Origin: WVYX01 sp039592335 | GTDB lineage: Bacteria; Gemmatimonadota; Gemmatimonadetes; Gemmatimonadales; GWC2-71-9 | NCBI GenBank assembly: GCA_039592335.1 | Contig: JBDHBX010000026.1 | Span: 1-64,000 of the forward strand | Reading direction: 5' to 3' | Length of the DNA: 64,000 nt | In this document: positions 17,003 through 26,200 of the stretch, piece by piece | Layout: each line of letters starts with the position of its first letter | How positions within the stretch are numbered: the stretch's first letter is position 1 | Position numbers and translations under genes: made by a program | Notes under the pieces: generated by a model | What the model was told of the DNA's origin: nothing | Databases searched by the model: none | Seen by the model: only the letters and a program-made list of their open reading frames with translations

Positions 17003-19108
17003 ATGAGCACCGACCGAAACGAGCCTGCCGCCGGCGAGCAGCCGCCTGCCGGGCCCAGGCCCCCGGCCGATCTCAACCCCCGCCGGGAGCCGGCCCTCGA
17101 TTTCCGGGACAAGGATCTGCGTGACATGACCCCCGCCGATTACGATGCGGTCGGGTTCATGTCGGGGCTAGAAGTCCACCAGCAGCTCCGCACCACCTCC
17201 AAGCTGTTCTGCCGCTGCCCCGCGGGCCGGCGCGTCACCCGCTACGACGCCGAGGTGCTGCGCCACATGCGCCCCACCCTGAGCGAGCTGGGTGAGTACG
17301 ACGGCACCGCGCTCATGGAGTTCAAGACGAAGAAGGAGATCGTGTACCGCCTGGAGCGGGGCACGGTGTGCACCTATGAGATGGACGACACGCCGCCGTT
17401 TCGGATCGACGAGGAGGCGGTGCGCGGTGCCATCGAGATCGCGCAGCTCTGCAACCTGAACCTGGTGTCCGAGCTGCACGTGATGCGCAAGCAGTACCTC
17501 GACGGCTCGATCCCCACCGGCTTTCAGCGCACGGCCATGGTGGGGCTCACGGGCACGGTGCCGTTCCGGGTGCCGGAGCTGGGCGTGGACCGCGAGCTGC
17601 GCATCCGCCAGCTCTCGCTGGAGGAGGACTCCTGCCGCGAGGTGACCGACATCGGCCACCGCATCACGTTCAAGACCGACCGGCTGGGGATGCCGCTCAC
17701 CGAGATGGTCACCGAGCCCGACCTGCTCACGCCGTGGGAGCTGCAGGCCGGTGGCTGGCTGCTGGCTGCGATTGCGCGGGCCACGGGAAAGGTGCGGCGC
17801 GGCCCCGGGGCGGCGCGACAGGACGTGAATGTTTCGGTTGCCGGCGGCCGCCGCGTGGAGATCAAGGGGGTGCACCACCACAAGCACCTGCCGCTGCTGG
17901 TCCACATCGAGGCGTTTCGCCAGCTCAACCTGCTCCGGGTGAAGGCCGAGTTGGTATGGCGCGACGTGGGTGACGAGATGCTTGCGCTCCCAGATGCGGG
18001 CCTTCCGTGGGAGGTGAGCGACCAGGTGGTGGACGCTGGCGCGGCGCTGGCCCACTCCGACTTCCAGCCGATCCGCGACGCGCTGGACCGCGGGGAGACG
18101 ATCGCGGCCGTGCGGCTGCCGGGCTTCGAAGGACTGCTCACCCACCGCACCCAGCCAGGCGTGACGTTCGCGCGCGAGATCGCCGACCGGGTGCGCGTGA
18201 TTGCCTGCCCCGAGCACCGGCCGTTCATGATCCACTCCGACCTCGAGGACTACGGGCTCGACCCGCGCGAGTGGCGCGGATTGCGCAAGCAACTCAAGGC
18301 CGACACGGGCGACGCCGTCGTGGTGGTGTGGGGCAGGGAAGAGGACGCGGCCACCGCGGCGCGCGAGGTGCTGATCCGCTGCCAGGACGCGTTGGTCGGC
18401 GTCCCGTCCGAGACGCGCCAGGCGTTCGACGACGGCACCAACGGGTTCGAGCGCATTCTTCCCGGTGCCGATCGCATGTATCCCGACACCGACACGCCGC
18501 CAATCCCGATCGCCGATGCCGTGGTCGCTGAGGTGCGTGATCAGCTGCCCGAGGCCCCCTGGGCGCGCGAGGCGCGCTACGAGAAGCTGGGACTGGATCT
18601 GCCGGCCGCGCGGCGACTTGCCGGGGCTCCGTGGGCCAACCTGTTCGATGCGCTGGCGCCGAAGGCCGGCGACATGGCGCGACGGCTCGCCAACGCATTC
18701 CAGAAGCGGCTGCCACACCACCGGCGCCTCGGCCGGCTTACGCGGGACGCGGCGTCCATGCCCGAGCCTGCGCGGCTCGCGCCCATTGTGCGCGCGATCG
18801 AGGGCGGAGAGATCCGCCCCGAGGCGCTGGACCGCATGCTCGACGCGTTGATCGCGCAACCGGAGGCGGCCGCGGACGAGCTGCTCGCGGGCTTCCGGGG
18901 CGGGGCTGTCGACGGGGACGCGCTCACCCGCCGTCTCACCGAAGTGGTGGTGGAGGCGCAGTCGCTCACGACCGCATCACGTGAGGGGGTGCTGCGCTGG
19001 GCGATGGGCGCCGTGATGCCCGAGTTCCTGGGCCGGCGCGATCCCGCGCAGGTGCGGGAACAGCTTGTGCGCGCGCTCGAGGATGCGGTGCCGGAGACGG
19101 TCGCATGA
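17003..19108 (+). CDS. gatE: Glu-tRNA(Gln) amidotransferase subunit E (archaeal type)
   Basis: 701 residues against ~480 for GatB, matching GatE architecture. The core starts at GLEVHQQLRTTSKLFCRC and continues with LSLEEDSCREV and RQDVNVSV...RRVEIKGVHHHKH, the GatE form of the GatB/GatE kinase-like domain that phosphorylates Glu-tRNA(Gln). An AspRS-like GAD insert lies at about 380-500 (FAREIADRVRV, HSDLEDYGL), ending in MYPDTDTPPI. The last ~150 residues are the YqeY-like tRNA-binding tail. GatD gives ammonia, GatE activates and amidates the tRNA. ATG 17003 has GGAGG too far upstream (16 bases); ATG 17126 with AAGGA would give the usual archaeal-like N-terminus (MTPADYDAVGF), the first 41 residues being Pro-rich. 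Its stop overlaps the gatD start by four bases. Confidence 0.87.
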   Translation: MSTDRNEPAAGEQPPAGPRPPADLNPRREPALDFRDKDLRDMTPADYDAVGFMSGLEVHQQLRTTSKLFCRCPAGRRVTRYDAEVLRHMRPTLSELGEYDGTALMEFKTKKEIVYRLERGTVCTYEMDDTPPFRIDEEAVRGAIEIAQLCNLNLVSELHVMRKQYLDGSIPTGFQRTAMVGLTGTVPFRVPELGVDRELRIRQLSLEEDSCREVTDIGHRITFKTDRLGMPLTEMVTEPDLLTPWELQAGGWLLAAIARATGKVRRGPGAARQDVNVSVAGGRRVEIKGVHHHKHLPLLVHIEAFRQLNLLRVKAELVWRDVGDEMLALPDAGLPWEVSDQVVDAGAALAHSDFQPIRDALDRGETIAAVRLPGFEGLLTHRTQPGVTFAREIADRVRVIACPEHRPFMIHSDLEDYGLDPREWRGLRKQLKADTGDAVVVVWGREEDAATAAREVLIRCQDALVGVPSETRQAFDDGTNGFERILPGADRMYPDTDTPPIPIADAVVAEVRDQLPEAPWAREARYEKLGLDLPAARRLAGAPWANLFDALAPKAGDMARRLANAFQKRLPHHRRLGRLTRDAASMPEPARLAPIVRAIEGGEIRPEALDRMLDALIAQPEAAADELLAGFRGGAVDGDALTRRLTEVVVEAQSLTTASREGVLRWAMGAVMPEFLGRRDPAQVREQLVRALEDAVPETVA

Positions 19109-20486
19109 GCGGCAACGATACGTACAGGGGTTACCGCGGGCCGACGCTGGAGGTGATGAAGCGGTTCGGGGTCAAGGTATGGAGCGAGGTGAAGGCGGGT
19201 ACCACGCGAGGCGACTTCGAGGGGCTGATCCTGCCGCGCTCCGAGACCAGCGACGACGCGCACCTGGTGCTCAAGCTGGGCAGCGGCTACAACGTAGGCC
19301 TGCGGTTCGACACCATCCTCCAAATGGAGGAGATCGGATACCGGGAAGCGCACTACAAGATCCCCGAGCAGGAATTCCCCACCGATCCGGCGAAGCCGCG
19401 GGTGAAGCTGTTCGGCACCGGCGGCACCATTGCGTCGCGGCTCGACTACCGCACGGGCGCGGTGATTCCCGCGTTCAGTCCCGGCGAGCTGTACGGTTCG
19501 GTGCCTGAGCTGGCCGACATCTGCAACCTCGATACCGAGAAGCTGTTCGGAGTGTTCAGCGAGAACATGGGGCCCGAGCAGTATCTCATTCTGGCCGAGC
19601 GAGTCGGCGAAGCCATTCGGGACGGCTGGGACGGCGTGGTGATCGGCCACGGCACCGACACGATGCACCACACGGCGGCGGCACTCTCGTTCATGGTGCA
19701 ACGGCCGCCGGTGCCCGTCGTGATGGTGGCTCCTCCGATCGGCCGTCGTCCGATGCGGCGCAGAATCTCATCAATGCGACGTGGGCCGCCGCGCAGGGAC
19801 CGATCGCCGAAGTGATGGTGTGCATGTTTGGCCCCACATCGGACCGCTACAACCTGCTCCATCGCGGCACGCGCGTGCGCAAGATGCACAGCTCCTACCG
19901 CAGCACGTTCCGCACGCTGGGCGACATCCCCCTCGCCATGGTAGAGCACGGGAGCATCACCCCGCTCAAGGAGGACTGGCAGCCGCGCCGCGACGACACC
20001 GACGTCACGGTGCAGGCCGCCTACGACGAGCGGGTGACGATGCTGTACTACTACCCCGGTATGCAGGGCGACGTGGTGGATGCGCTGGTGGAGAAGGGCT
20101 ACAAGGGGATCGTGATCGCGGGCACGGGCCTGGGGCACGTGAATCGGATCATCTACCCGGCGCTAGAGCGGGCGCACGCCGCGGGCGTGCACATGTACAT
20201 GACGCTGCAGACGCTGTGGGGCTTCGTGCAGATGCACGTGTACGAGACGGGGCGGGAGATTCTGGAGCTGGGGGTGGTCCCGCTCGCGAACATGTTGCCG
20301 GAGGTGGCGTTCATCAAGCTGGGATGGGCACTGGGCGTTCACCCCGATGACCCGGAGGCGGTGAAGCAGCTCATGATGGCGCAGATTGCCGGTGAGGTCA
20401 CCGAGCGCGAACCGCACGACGGGTACCTGGTGCTCCAGGGTGGGGTGCCGGAGATCAAAGAGTTTCTGGAGAAGGTGTGGCGATGA
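19105..20486 (+). pseudogene. gatD: Glu-tRNA(Gln) amidotransferase subunit D, split by a frameshift
   Basis: The N-terminal ~90 residues (KRFGVKVWSEV, GLILPRSE) are the Sm-like domain of GatD; the asparaginase domain follows with nucleophile T105 in GTGGTIAS and the GHGTDTMHHTAAA motif. Frame 1 fails after PVPVVMV at ~19728 and the correct sequence resumes in another frame from 19731 (SSDRPSSDAAQN) to the stop at 20486. The conserved motif VGSQRSSDRPSSDA has lost Gly-Ser-Gln-Arg, with two bases left where twelve belong, so ten bases are missing. No other damage is seen. As read, the product lacks half of its catalytic domain; it could be a sequencing or assembly error. The start overlaps gatE and the stop overlaps the glutamine synthetase gene. 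Confidence 0.85.
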
Positions 20487-21883
20487 GCGACGAACTACGG
20501 CCGCGGACACCGGTGCCGCGGGGAACGAGCCTGGAAGACGAGCTGGGCAAGCCGAGGACCGCGTGGACCGCGGACGATCTGGAGAATCTCGTGCGGAGCC
20601 GAGGCATTCACATCGTGAGCCTGATGCACGTGGGCGGTGATGGGTGGCTCAAGACGCTCGATTTCGTGCCGCGCAGCGCGTCGCAGCTCAAGGACATCAT
20701 CGACGGTGGCGAGCGGGCGGACGGCTCGAATCTCTTCCCGCGTGCCGGCATTCCCGTCCACGCGTCGGACATCGTGCTCAAGCCGCGCGTGCACACGGCG
20801 TTCCTCGATCCGTTTGCGGCGCTGCCCACGCTGGTGCTGATGTGCGGGCACGCCGACCCCGAGGGAAACCCCCTGCCGGCCTCGCCCGACACGATCCTGC
20901 GCCGTGCCGTGCAGCAGCTGAAGCAGGCCACGGGCGTGGAGCTGTGGGCGCTCGGCGAGGTGGAGTACTTCCTCGGCAAGCGACGCGACGAGTCGGATAT
21001 CTATGGCGCCGACGATCGCGGCTACCACGCCAGCTCCCCGTTCGTGTTCGGCGAAGGTCTGCGGCGCAAGGCGCTCGCGCTGCTGGCCGACCTCGGGGTG
21101 CCGGTCAAGTATGGACACAGCGAGGTGGGCTACGTCGAGGCGACTGAGGCGGGTGGCGTGATCTGGGAGCAACATGAGATCGAGCTGGCGTTGGCGCCGC
21201 TGCCCGATGCGGCCGATGGGATTCTGCTCACTCAGTGGGTGCTCAGGAATCTGGCCCATCGCAAGGGCATGCGTTGTGCTACGGGCCCGATGATGCTCGA
21301 GGGGCACGCGGGCAACGGGCTCCATTTCCATCTCGCGCCCGTGCGGGACGGTGAGGTGCTGCCCGTGAAGCAGGACGACGGCACGCTGACGGACGCCGCG
21401 CGCTGGCTCATCGGTGGCCTGGTGCAGCTGGGCGGGGCGCTCATGGCCTTTGGCAACCGCGTCGAGGGATCGTTCGTGCGCATCCGGCAGGCGAAGGAGG
21501 CGCCCAGCACCATCGTGTGGGGCGAGTACGATCGCCTCGCGTTGATTCGACTGCCCGTCGTCACCAGCGATGAGGACGGCCGGGTGGTCACGCCCGCCAC
21601 GGTCGAGTTCCGCCTTCCCGACGGCTCCGCGCTGCCGCACCTGCTGCTGGCCGGCGCGGCGCTGGCGATGATCAAGGGAAGGGACACGGAGGAGCTGGAG
21701 GATCTGCTGCAGCGCACCTCTGCGATGCTGGCCAGGGAGGGGAAGGCCGGACGCGCCGAGCGGGTACCGCGCGACTTCTACGAGGTGGCCGACGCCCTTG
21801 CCCGGCACCGCGAGACGCTGGAATCCGGAGGTGTGTTCCAGGCGGAGCTGCTGGACAACTTCCTGGCGAAGCTCAGGAGCTAG
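20483..21883 (+). CDS. Glutamine synthetase family protein
   Basis: 466 residues from the ATG at 20483 (GGAGAAGG seven bases upstream; ATGA overlap with gatD). The N-terminal beta-grasp carries DGSNLFPRAGIPVHASDIVLKP, equivalent to the FDGSS loop of glutamine synthetase. The catalytic domain shows EVEYFLG, GHAGNGLHFHL, the EAPSTIVWGEYDRLALIRLP segment and VEFRLPDGSALPHLLLAGAAL, so the ATP-grasp-like active site seems complete. It could make glutamine from glutamate and ammonia, or be one of the gamma-glutamyl ligases in this family. As third gene of the gatE-gatD operon it may supply the amide donor used by GatD; that is an inference from linkage. Confidence 0.82.
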   Translation: MSDELRPRTPVPRGTSLEDELGKPRTAWTADDLENLVRSRGIHIVSLMHVGGDGWLKTLDFVPRSASQLKDIIDGGERADGSNLFPRAGIPVHASDIVLKPRVHTAFLDPFAALPTLVLMCGHADPEGNPLPASPDTILRRAVQQLKQATGVELWALGEVEYFLGKRRDESDIYGADDRGYHASSPFVFGEGLRRKALALLADLGVPVKYGHSEVGYVEATEAGGVIWEQHEIELALAPLPDAADGILLTQWVLRNLAHRKGMRCATGPMMLEGHAGNGLHFHLAPVRDGEVLPVKQDDGTLTDAARWLIGGLVQLGGALMAFGNRVEGSFVRIRQAKEAPSTIVWGEYDRLALIRLPVVTSDEDGRVVTPATVEFRLPDGSALPHLLLAGAALAMIKGRDTEELEDLLQRTSAMLAREGKAGRAERVPRDFYEVADALARHRETLESGGVFQAELLDNFLAKLRS

Positions 21884-21892
21884 AGCCGCCGC

Positions 21893-22468
21893 CTAGAGTC
21901 GCCGGCCCAGCAAGAGGCGAAACTGCCAGGAACGGTTTCTGGCCTGAGAACCCTCGAACACGTCGGAGAGGCCGATCGAGTAGCGTACGTCGGCCGCCCC
22001 GAACATGGGGCCGTTGCCGAATTGCCGTCCGAGCAGCAGCCCGATGGGCCACGTCCACTCGGTGCTCCTCTTGCGGTCGCAATCCTGTAACGTCGACGTG
22101 GACGTGGAGTTGCAGCTGATGGCGAAGCCGATCCCGATGCCCGTGTAGAACCGGAACAGGATGCCGCTGTCGGTGGTCGTCCCGCCCCCGATGAGTAACG
22201 GCACCTCGATGTAGTCGATGCGGGTGGAGTCACCGCCCTTCTGCACCCAGTTGGCCTCGAGCACGCCGATCGTGTACCAGTTGCGGATGCCGACGAAGAC
22301 TCCTGCCATGCCGCCCCACCGGTTGTCCGTGTTGGTCACGCCGCCTTCGAGGTCGCCGTACGTGGCGCCGCCCGCGATGCCGGCGAACATCCCTTGCTGG
22401 GCGTGTGTCGAGGTCGTGAGCGTGATGACGGCAACGGCTGCCGCAATCGAGATGCGAACCGAGTGCAT
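21893..22468 (-). CDS. Outer-membrane beta-barrel protein, uncharacterised
   Basis: 191 residues from the ATG at 22468, which has GGAG six bases upstream; an ATG twelve bases earlier is the alternative. A signal peptide of about 24 residues ends THAQQ. The rest alternates polar and aromatic residues in short strands separated by glycines (GMFAGIAGGATYGD, GIGIGFAISC, SWQFRLLLGRRL), as in small OmpW/OmpA-like barrels. Two cysteines in a Ser/Thr-rich loop could form a disulfide. No function is recognised. It converges with the glutamine synthetase gene nine bases away. Confidence 0.65.
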   Translation of the reverse strand: MHSVRISIAAAVAVITLTTSTHAQQGMFAGIAGGATYGDLEGGVTNTDNRWGGMAGVFVGIRNWYTIGVLEANWVQKGGDSTRIDYIEVPLLIGGGTTTDSGILFRFYTGIGIGFAISCNSTSTSTLQDCDRKRSTEWTWPIGLLLGRQFGNGPMFGAADVRYSIGLSDVFEGSQARNRSWQFRLLLGRRL

Positions 22469-22624
22469 GCGAATCTCCATTTGATGGTTCGGCCAAAGAT
22501 CGCCGGACGCGCACCGCCTGGCTACCCTCTTCTTGGTGGCCTCGTGGAGCGTTGACGAATCCGGGGCGGCCGGGTGATCTTACCCGCTCTCTCTTCGAGT
22601 AGCAGACACTTACCCTGAGGTCCC

Positions 22625-25048
22625 ATGGGAGTTCCTGTGTCCACTGACCCGTCGGCTACCCGTCTCCTGCTTGCCGCGGTGCTGGTCGTGCTTGGGGTCG
22701 CTTCAGTCACCCCGTCGGCTGCCGCGCAGCAGCAGCGGACACCGGTGACGATTGGCATCCTGACGGACGGCCCGCTGCTGCGCTTCGGCGAGCTGGTGGA
22801 GCAGATCGAGCGGGAGACGGCGGTGCTCCTCGAGAACCGGTTCGTGGTGGACATCGGGGGGGACGCGAGGCTGGCGGGCGATCATACCGTGGCGGGCATC
22901 CGAGCGGCGCTCGATCAGCTTCTGGATCGGGTGGACGTGGTGGTCGTCGTCGGTACCATGGGTGCGCAGGTGGCTGCCGACCATCCGCGACTCGCCAAAC
23001 CGGTCGTCGCGCCGTTCGTGCTCGATCCCTCGCTGCAGGACATCCCCCGACAGGGCGCCGCCTCCGGTGTATCCAACTTCGTGTACCTCACGCGACCCGA
23101 GAACCGGGATCTTGCCACGCTGGCGGAGGTGGTTGCCTTACAGCGCCTCGCTGTGCTCGTGAGTGCATCCGCGGTCGCCGAGATGCCGGGCCTGGAAGGC
23201 CGCATCGAGCAGCAGGTGGCGCAAGCCGGGGCCGAGGCGGTGGTCGTTCCGGTGGGCGACGACGTCCAAAGTGTGCTCGACACCATCGAAGCTGCAGGGG
23301 CGGACGCGGTGTACGTGCTGCCGCTGTCGCAGCTCTCCGGCGCGGCGTTCGAGCGGCTGGCGGATGGTCTGATCCGGCTCGGGCTGGCGAGCCTCTCCTG
23401 GTTCGGGGAGCCCGAGGTCCGTCAGGGCATTCTGCTGGCGCGGCGCCCCGACTCCTTCACCTTCCAGCTCGCTCGGCTCACGGCGCTCACCGTCGAGCAG
23501 ATCTTGCGGGGCGGTGCACCGGGACAACTGCGGGTGACGTTCGTGCCGCAGGAGCGCGTGATCGTCAACATGGAGACCGCGCGCGCCATTGGGGTCTTTC
23601 CGTCGTGGACCATGCTCAGCGACGCGCGCCTCATCGAGCAACGACCCGGGGTGGCGCCCGAGCCGCAGTCGTTGGACTCCATCGTGCGGGAGGCGCTTGC
23701 GCAGAACCAGGATCTTGCGTCGTTCGAGCGTGCGCTGCAGGCGGCCGCCCAGGATGTGAAGACGGCGACATCACGGCTCCTGCCGCAGCTCGACCTCGCA
23801 TTCGCGGGCACGATCATCGACGAAGACCGTGCGGCCCGTAGCCTGGGGACAATGCCCGAACGGATGCTGATGGGCTCGGTGGGCCTCTCGCAGGTCGTAT
23901 ATGCCGACCGTGCGTGGGCGGATCGGACCGTGCAGCAATCGCTGCAGCGGGCGCGGGAGGAAGACTACGCGTCGCTGCGGCTAGACGTGTCGTTCGAGGC
24001 CGCCGACGCCTACCTGACCGTGCTACGCCGCAAGACCACCGAGCGGATCCGGCGGGAGAACCTCGCGTTCACCCGCACCAACCTGGACCTGGCCGATGTG
24101 CGGCGGCAGACGGGTGCGGCGACGCCGGGGGAAGTGCTGCGCTGGCAGGCGCAGGTCTCCAAGGATCGCCAGGGAGTGGTCGGGGCGGGGGCGGCCAGGG
24201 CGATTGCCGAGATACGGCTCAAGCGCCTGCTGCACCGACCGCTGGGCGAGGAAGTCACCACCCCCGAGGATGAGCTCGAGGATCCGGTGATCCGCTGGGC
24301 GGAGGATGCGCTGATGCGGCTGCTGGACGATCCGCAGCGCTTCGATGGCTTTCAGGACTTCATGATCGCCGAAGCGCTGGTCACGTCGCCGGAGCTGCGG
24401 GCGCTCGACGCGCTGATCGGGGGACAGGAGCGGGCGGTGACGGCGGCCAACCGGTCATTCTGGCTGCCTGAGTTCTTTCTCGATGCGCGTCTCTCGAACC
24501 GGTTGCTGGAGGGGGGCGCCGGTTCGGACTTCTCGGGCGGTGGTCTGCCTCCCGGCCTGGTGCCGGAAGGGGAGGCCGACCCGTGGCGCTGGTCGATCCA
24601 GCTGAGCGCCCGCTATCTGCTATTCGGCAGCGGGTCGCGCACCGCGGCAAAGGAGCGGGCCCAACAGAGTCTGTTCAGTCTCGAGTATCAGCGCACTTCT
24701 CAGGCGCAGCGGGTCGAAGAAGCGATGCGCGATGCGCTGCAGCGCATGTTGTCGTCCCGGGTGCGGCTGGAGTTGGCGCGGGAAGCCGCCACCGCCGCGG
24801 AGGGCAACTACGAGTTCGTGCGGGCGGCCTACGCGGGAGGCGTCACCGGCATCCTCAGCCTGCTCGACGCCCAGAACACGGCGCTGATCGCCGAGCTCGA
24901 CGCGGCCAATGCACTGTACGACTTCATCACCGACTTCATGGCCGTGCAGCGGGCGGCCGGCCAGATCGACCTGTTCATCGACGAGGCCTCGCGTGAGGCA
25001 TTCATTCAGCGCTTGGGAGACTACCTGCGCGAGCGCGGTATGGAGTAG
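22625..25048 (+). CDS. ABC substrate-binding-like domain fused to TolC-type outer-membrane efflux protein
   Basis: 807 residues. A signal peptide (1-37, ending SAAAQQQ) precedes a periplasmic-binding fold at about 40-335 (VTIGILTDGPLLRFGELVEQ, DVVVVVGTMGAQVA, YVLPLSQLSGAAFERL) like the ABC_sub_bind family. From about 345 to the end is a TolC-type outer-membrane factor with paired long helical repeats (SLDSIVREALAQNQDL, AYAGGVTGILSLLDAQNTAL). TolC proteins form the exit duct for RND and ABC pumps. The adaptor and RND genes follow within 36 bases each, so this is the outer part of a tripartite pump, with the extra domain possibly sensing or capturing cargo. The ATG at 22625 follows a GAGG; a GTG at 22637 has GGGAG five bases upstream. 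Confidence 0.85.
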   Translation: MGVPVSTDPSATRLLLAAVLVVLGVASVTPSAAAQQQRTPVTIGILTDGPLLRFGELVEQIERETAVLLENRFVVDIGGDARLAGDHTVAGIRAALDQLLDRVDVVVVVGTMGAQVAADHPRLAKPVVAPFVLDPSLQDIPRQGAASGVSNFVYLTRPENRDLATLAEVVALQRLAVLVSASAVAEMPGLEGRIEQQVAQAGAEAVVVPVGDDVQSVLDTIEAAGADAVYVLPLSQLSGAAFERLADGLIRLGLASLSWFGEPEVRQGILLARRPDSFTFQLARLTALTVEQILRGGAPGQLRVTFVPQERVIVNMETARAIGVFPSWTMLSDARLIEQRPGVAPEPQSLDSIVREALAQNQDLASFERALQAAAQDVKTATSRLLPQLDLAFAGTIIDEDRAARSLGTMPERMLMGSVGLSQVVYADRAWADRTVQQSLQRAREEDYASLRLDVSFEAADAYLTVLRRKTTERIRRENLAFTRTNLDLADVRRQTGAATPGEVLRWQAQVSKDRQGVVGAGAARAIAEIRLKRLLHRPLGEEVTTPEDELEDPVIRWAEDALMRLLDDPQRFDGFQDFMIAEALVTSPELRALDALIGGQERAVTAANRSFWLPEFFLDARLSNRLLEGGAGSDFSGGGLPPGLVPEGEADPWRWSIQLSARYLLFGSGSRTAAKERAQQSLFSLEYQRTSQAQRVEEAMRDALQRMLSSRVRLELAREAATAAEGNYEFVRAAYAGGVTGILSLLDAQNTALIAELDAANALYDFITDFMAVQRAAGQIDLFIDEASREAFIQRLGDYLRERGME

Positions 25049-25081
25049 CACGATGCCACTAGACCACCACGGGTTGAAGCC

Positions 25082-26197
25082 ATGGACTTGAAATCCACCC
25101 CCCCGATTCGGTGCTCCAGGTTGGGCGCGCTCGGACTCGTCGCCACCCTCGGTGCGCTCGTTCCCGGCTGCGGCGGTGAGCCGCCGCCGGAGGGGGCGAT
25201 CGCGCGGCCCGTCAGGATGATCGAGATCGGCTTCGGGGGCGTCTCCGGCGAGCGCGAGTACCCGGGAACGGTCGAAGCGGCCGAGCGGGCCGAGCTGGCC
25301 TTCGAGGTCCCGGGGCTCATCGTGGAGATGCCGGTCGTGCAGGGCCAGTGGGTTCGCCGGGGCCGGCTACTCGCCCGGCTCGACGCGCGCAACTACGAGG
25401 CACAACGCGACGCCGACGCCGCCAGTCTCGAGGCGGCCCGCGCGGACTTTCGGCGCTATCAGGAGCTGTACGCCGCCGACGCCGTGACGCTGCAGGAGCT
25501 CCAGCTCCGGCAGGCCCAGTTCGAAGTAGCGGAGGCCCGCTTGCGCACGTCGCAGAAGGCGGTCGACGATACCCGGCTCGTGGCACCGTTCGCGGGACGG
25601 GTGGCGCGCACCTTCGTGGATGCCTTCCAGAATGTGCTGGCCAAGGAGACGGTGCTGCTGCTCAACGACGATCGCAACCTGGAAATAGTGATCGCCGTGC
25701 CGGAGGCCGACGCGTTGGTGGCCCGGCAAGCGGTGGATGCGACGCGTTCGCTGGAGATCGAGGCGGAAGGGGCCGTGTCCACCTTCCCCGACCGACGGTT
25801 CCCCGCCCAGCTCGCGGAGGTCGCGACGCAGGCCGATCCGGTCACTCGCACGTTCGAAGTGACATTCGGCTTCGAGCCGCCCAGCGACATCGCCCTGGTC
25901 CCTGGCATGACGGCGCGGATGGTCGTGCGCCGCGTGGGTCAGCTTGGTACGACCGTGCAGCGCTTGCCGGCCAACGCCGTGTTCGCGGCGGACGATGGGC
26001 AGACGTCCGTGTGGAAGGTGGATCCGGTGGCCATGACGGTTTCCCGCGCCCCGGTCGAGGTCGGCGCGCTGTTCGGTGCCGAGGTCGAGGTCGTGCGAGG
26101 CCTCGTCGACGGCGATCTGGTCGCGGTGACCGGCGTGGCGAATCTGCGCGAAGGCGATCCGGTGCGGCGGCTCGAGAGCCGCCAGGGCGGGTCGTAG
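25082..26197 (+). CDS. RND efflux periplasmic adaptor (membrane fusion protein), lipoprotein
   Basis: 371 residues. Lipobox LVPGC near residue 33 predicts lipid anchoring to the inner membrane. The hybrid motif is split as expected: EYPGTVEAAERAELAFEVPGLI, a coiled-coil hairpin at about 100-160 (RNYEAQRDADAASLEAARADFRR), and DTRLVAPFAGRVARTF. The beta-barrel and membrane-proximal domains follow (VPGMTARMVVRR, GVANLREGDPVRRL). It bridges the RND pump and the TolC-type duct encoded on either side. The RND gene begins three bases after its stop. Confidence 0.9.
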   Translation: MDLKSTPPIRCSRLGALGLVATLGALVPGCGGEPPPEGAIARPVRMIEIGFGGVSGEREYPGTVEAAERAELAFEVPGLIVEMPVVQGQWVRRGRLLARLDARNYEAQRDADAASLEAARADFRRYQELYAADAVTLQELQLRQAQFEVAEARLRTSQKAVDDTRLVAPFAGRVARTFVDAFQNVLAKETVLLLNDDRNLEIVIAVPEADALVARQAVDATRSLEIEAEGAVSTFPDRRFPAQLAEVATQADPVTRTFEVTFGFEPPSDIALVPGMTARMVVRRVGQLGTTVQRLPANAVFAADDGQTSVWKVDPVAMTVSRAPVEVGALFGAEVEVVRGLVDGDLVAVTGVANLREGDPVRRLESRQGGS

Positions 26198-26200
26198 CCC

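Noticed and set aside
17168..18859. 563-residue minus-strand open frame opposite gatE
   Set aside because: Antisense shadow in high-G+C DNA; the plus-strand GatE motifs are decisive.
19720..19740. Programmed ribosomal frameshift in gatD
   Set aside because: No slippery heptamer is visible and four conserved residues are missing, which a programmed shift would not explain.
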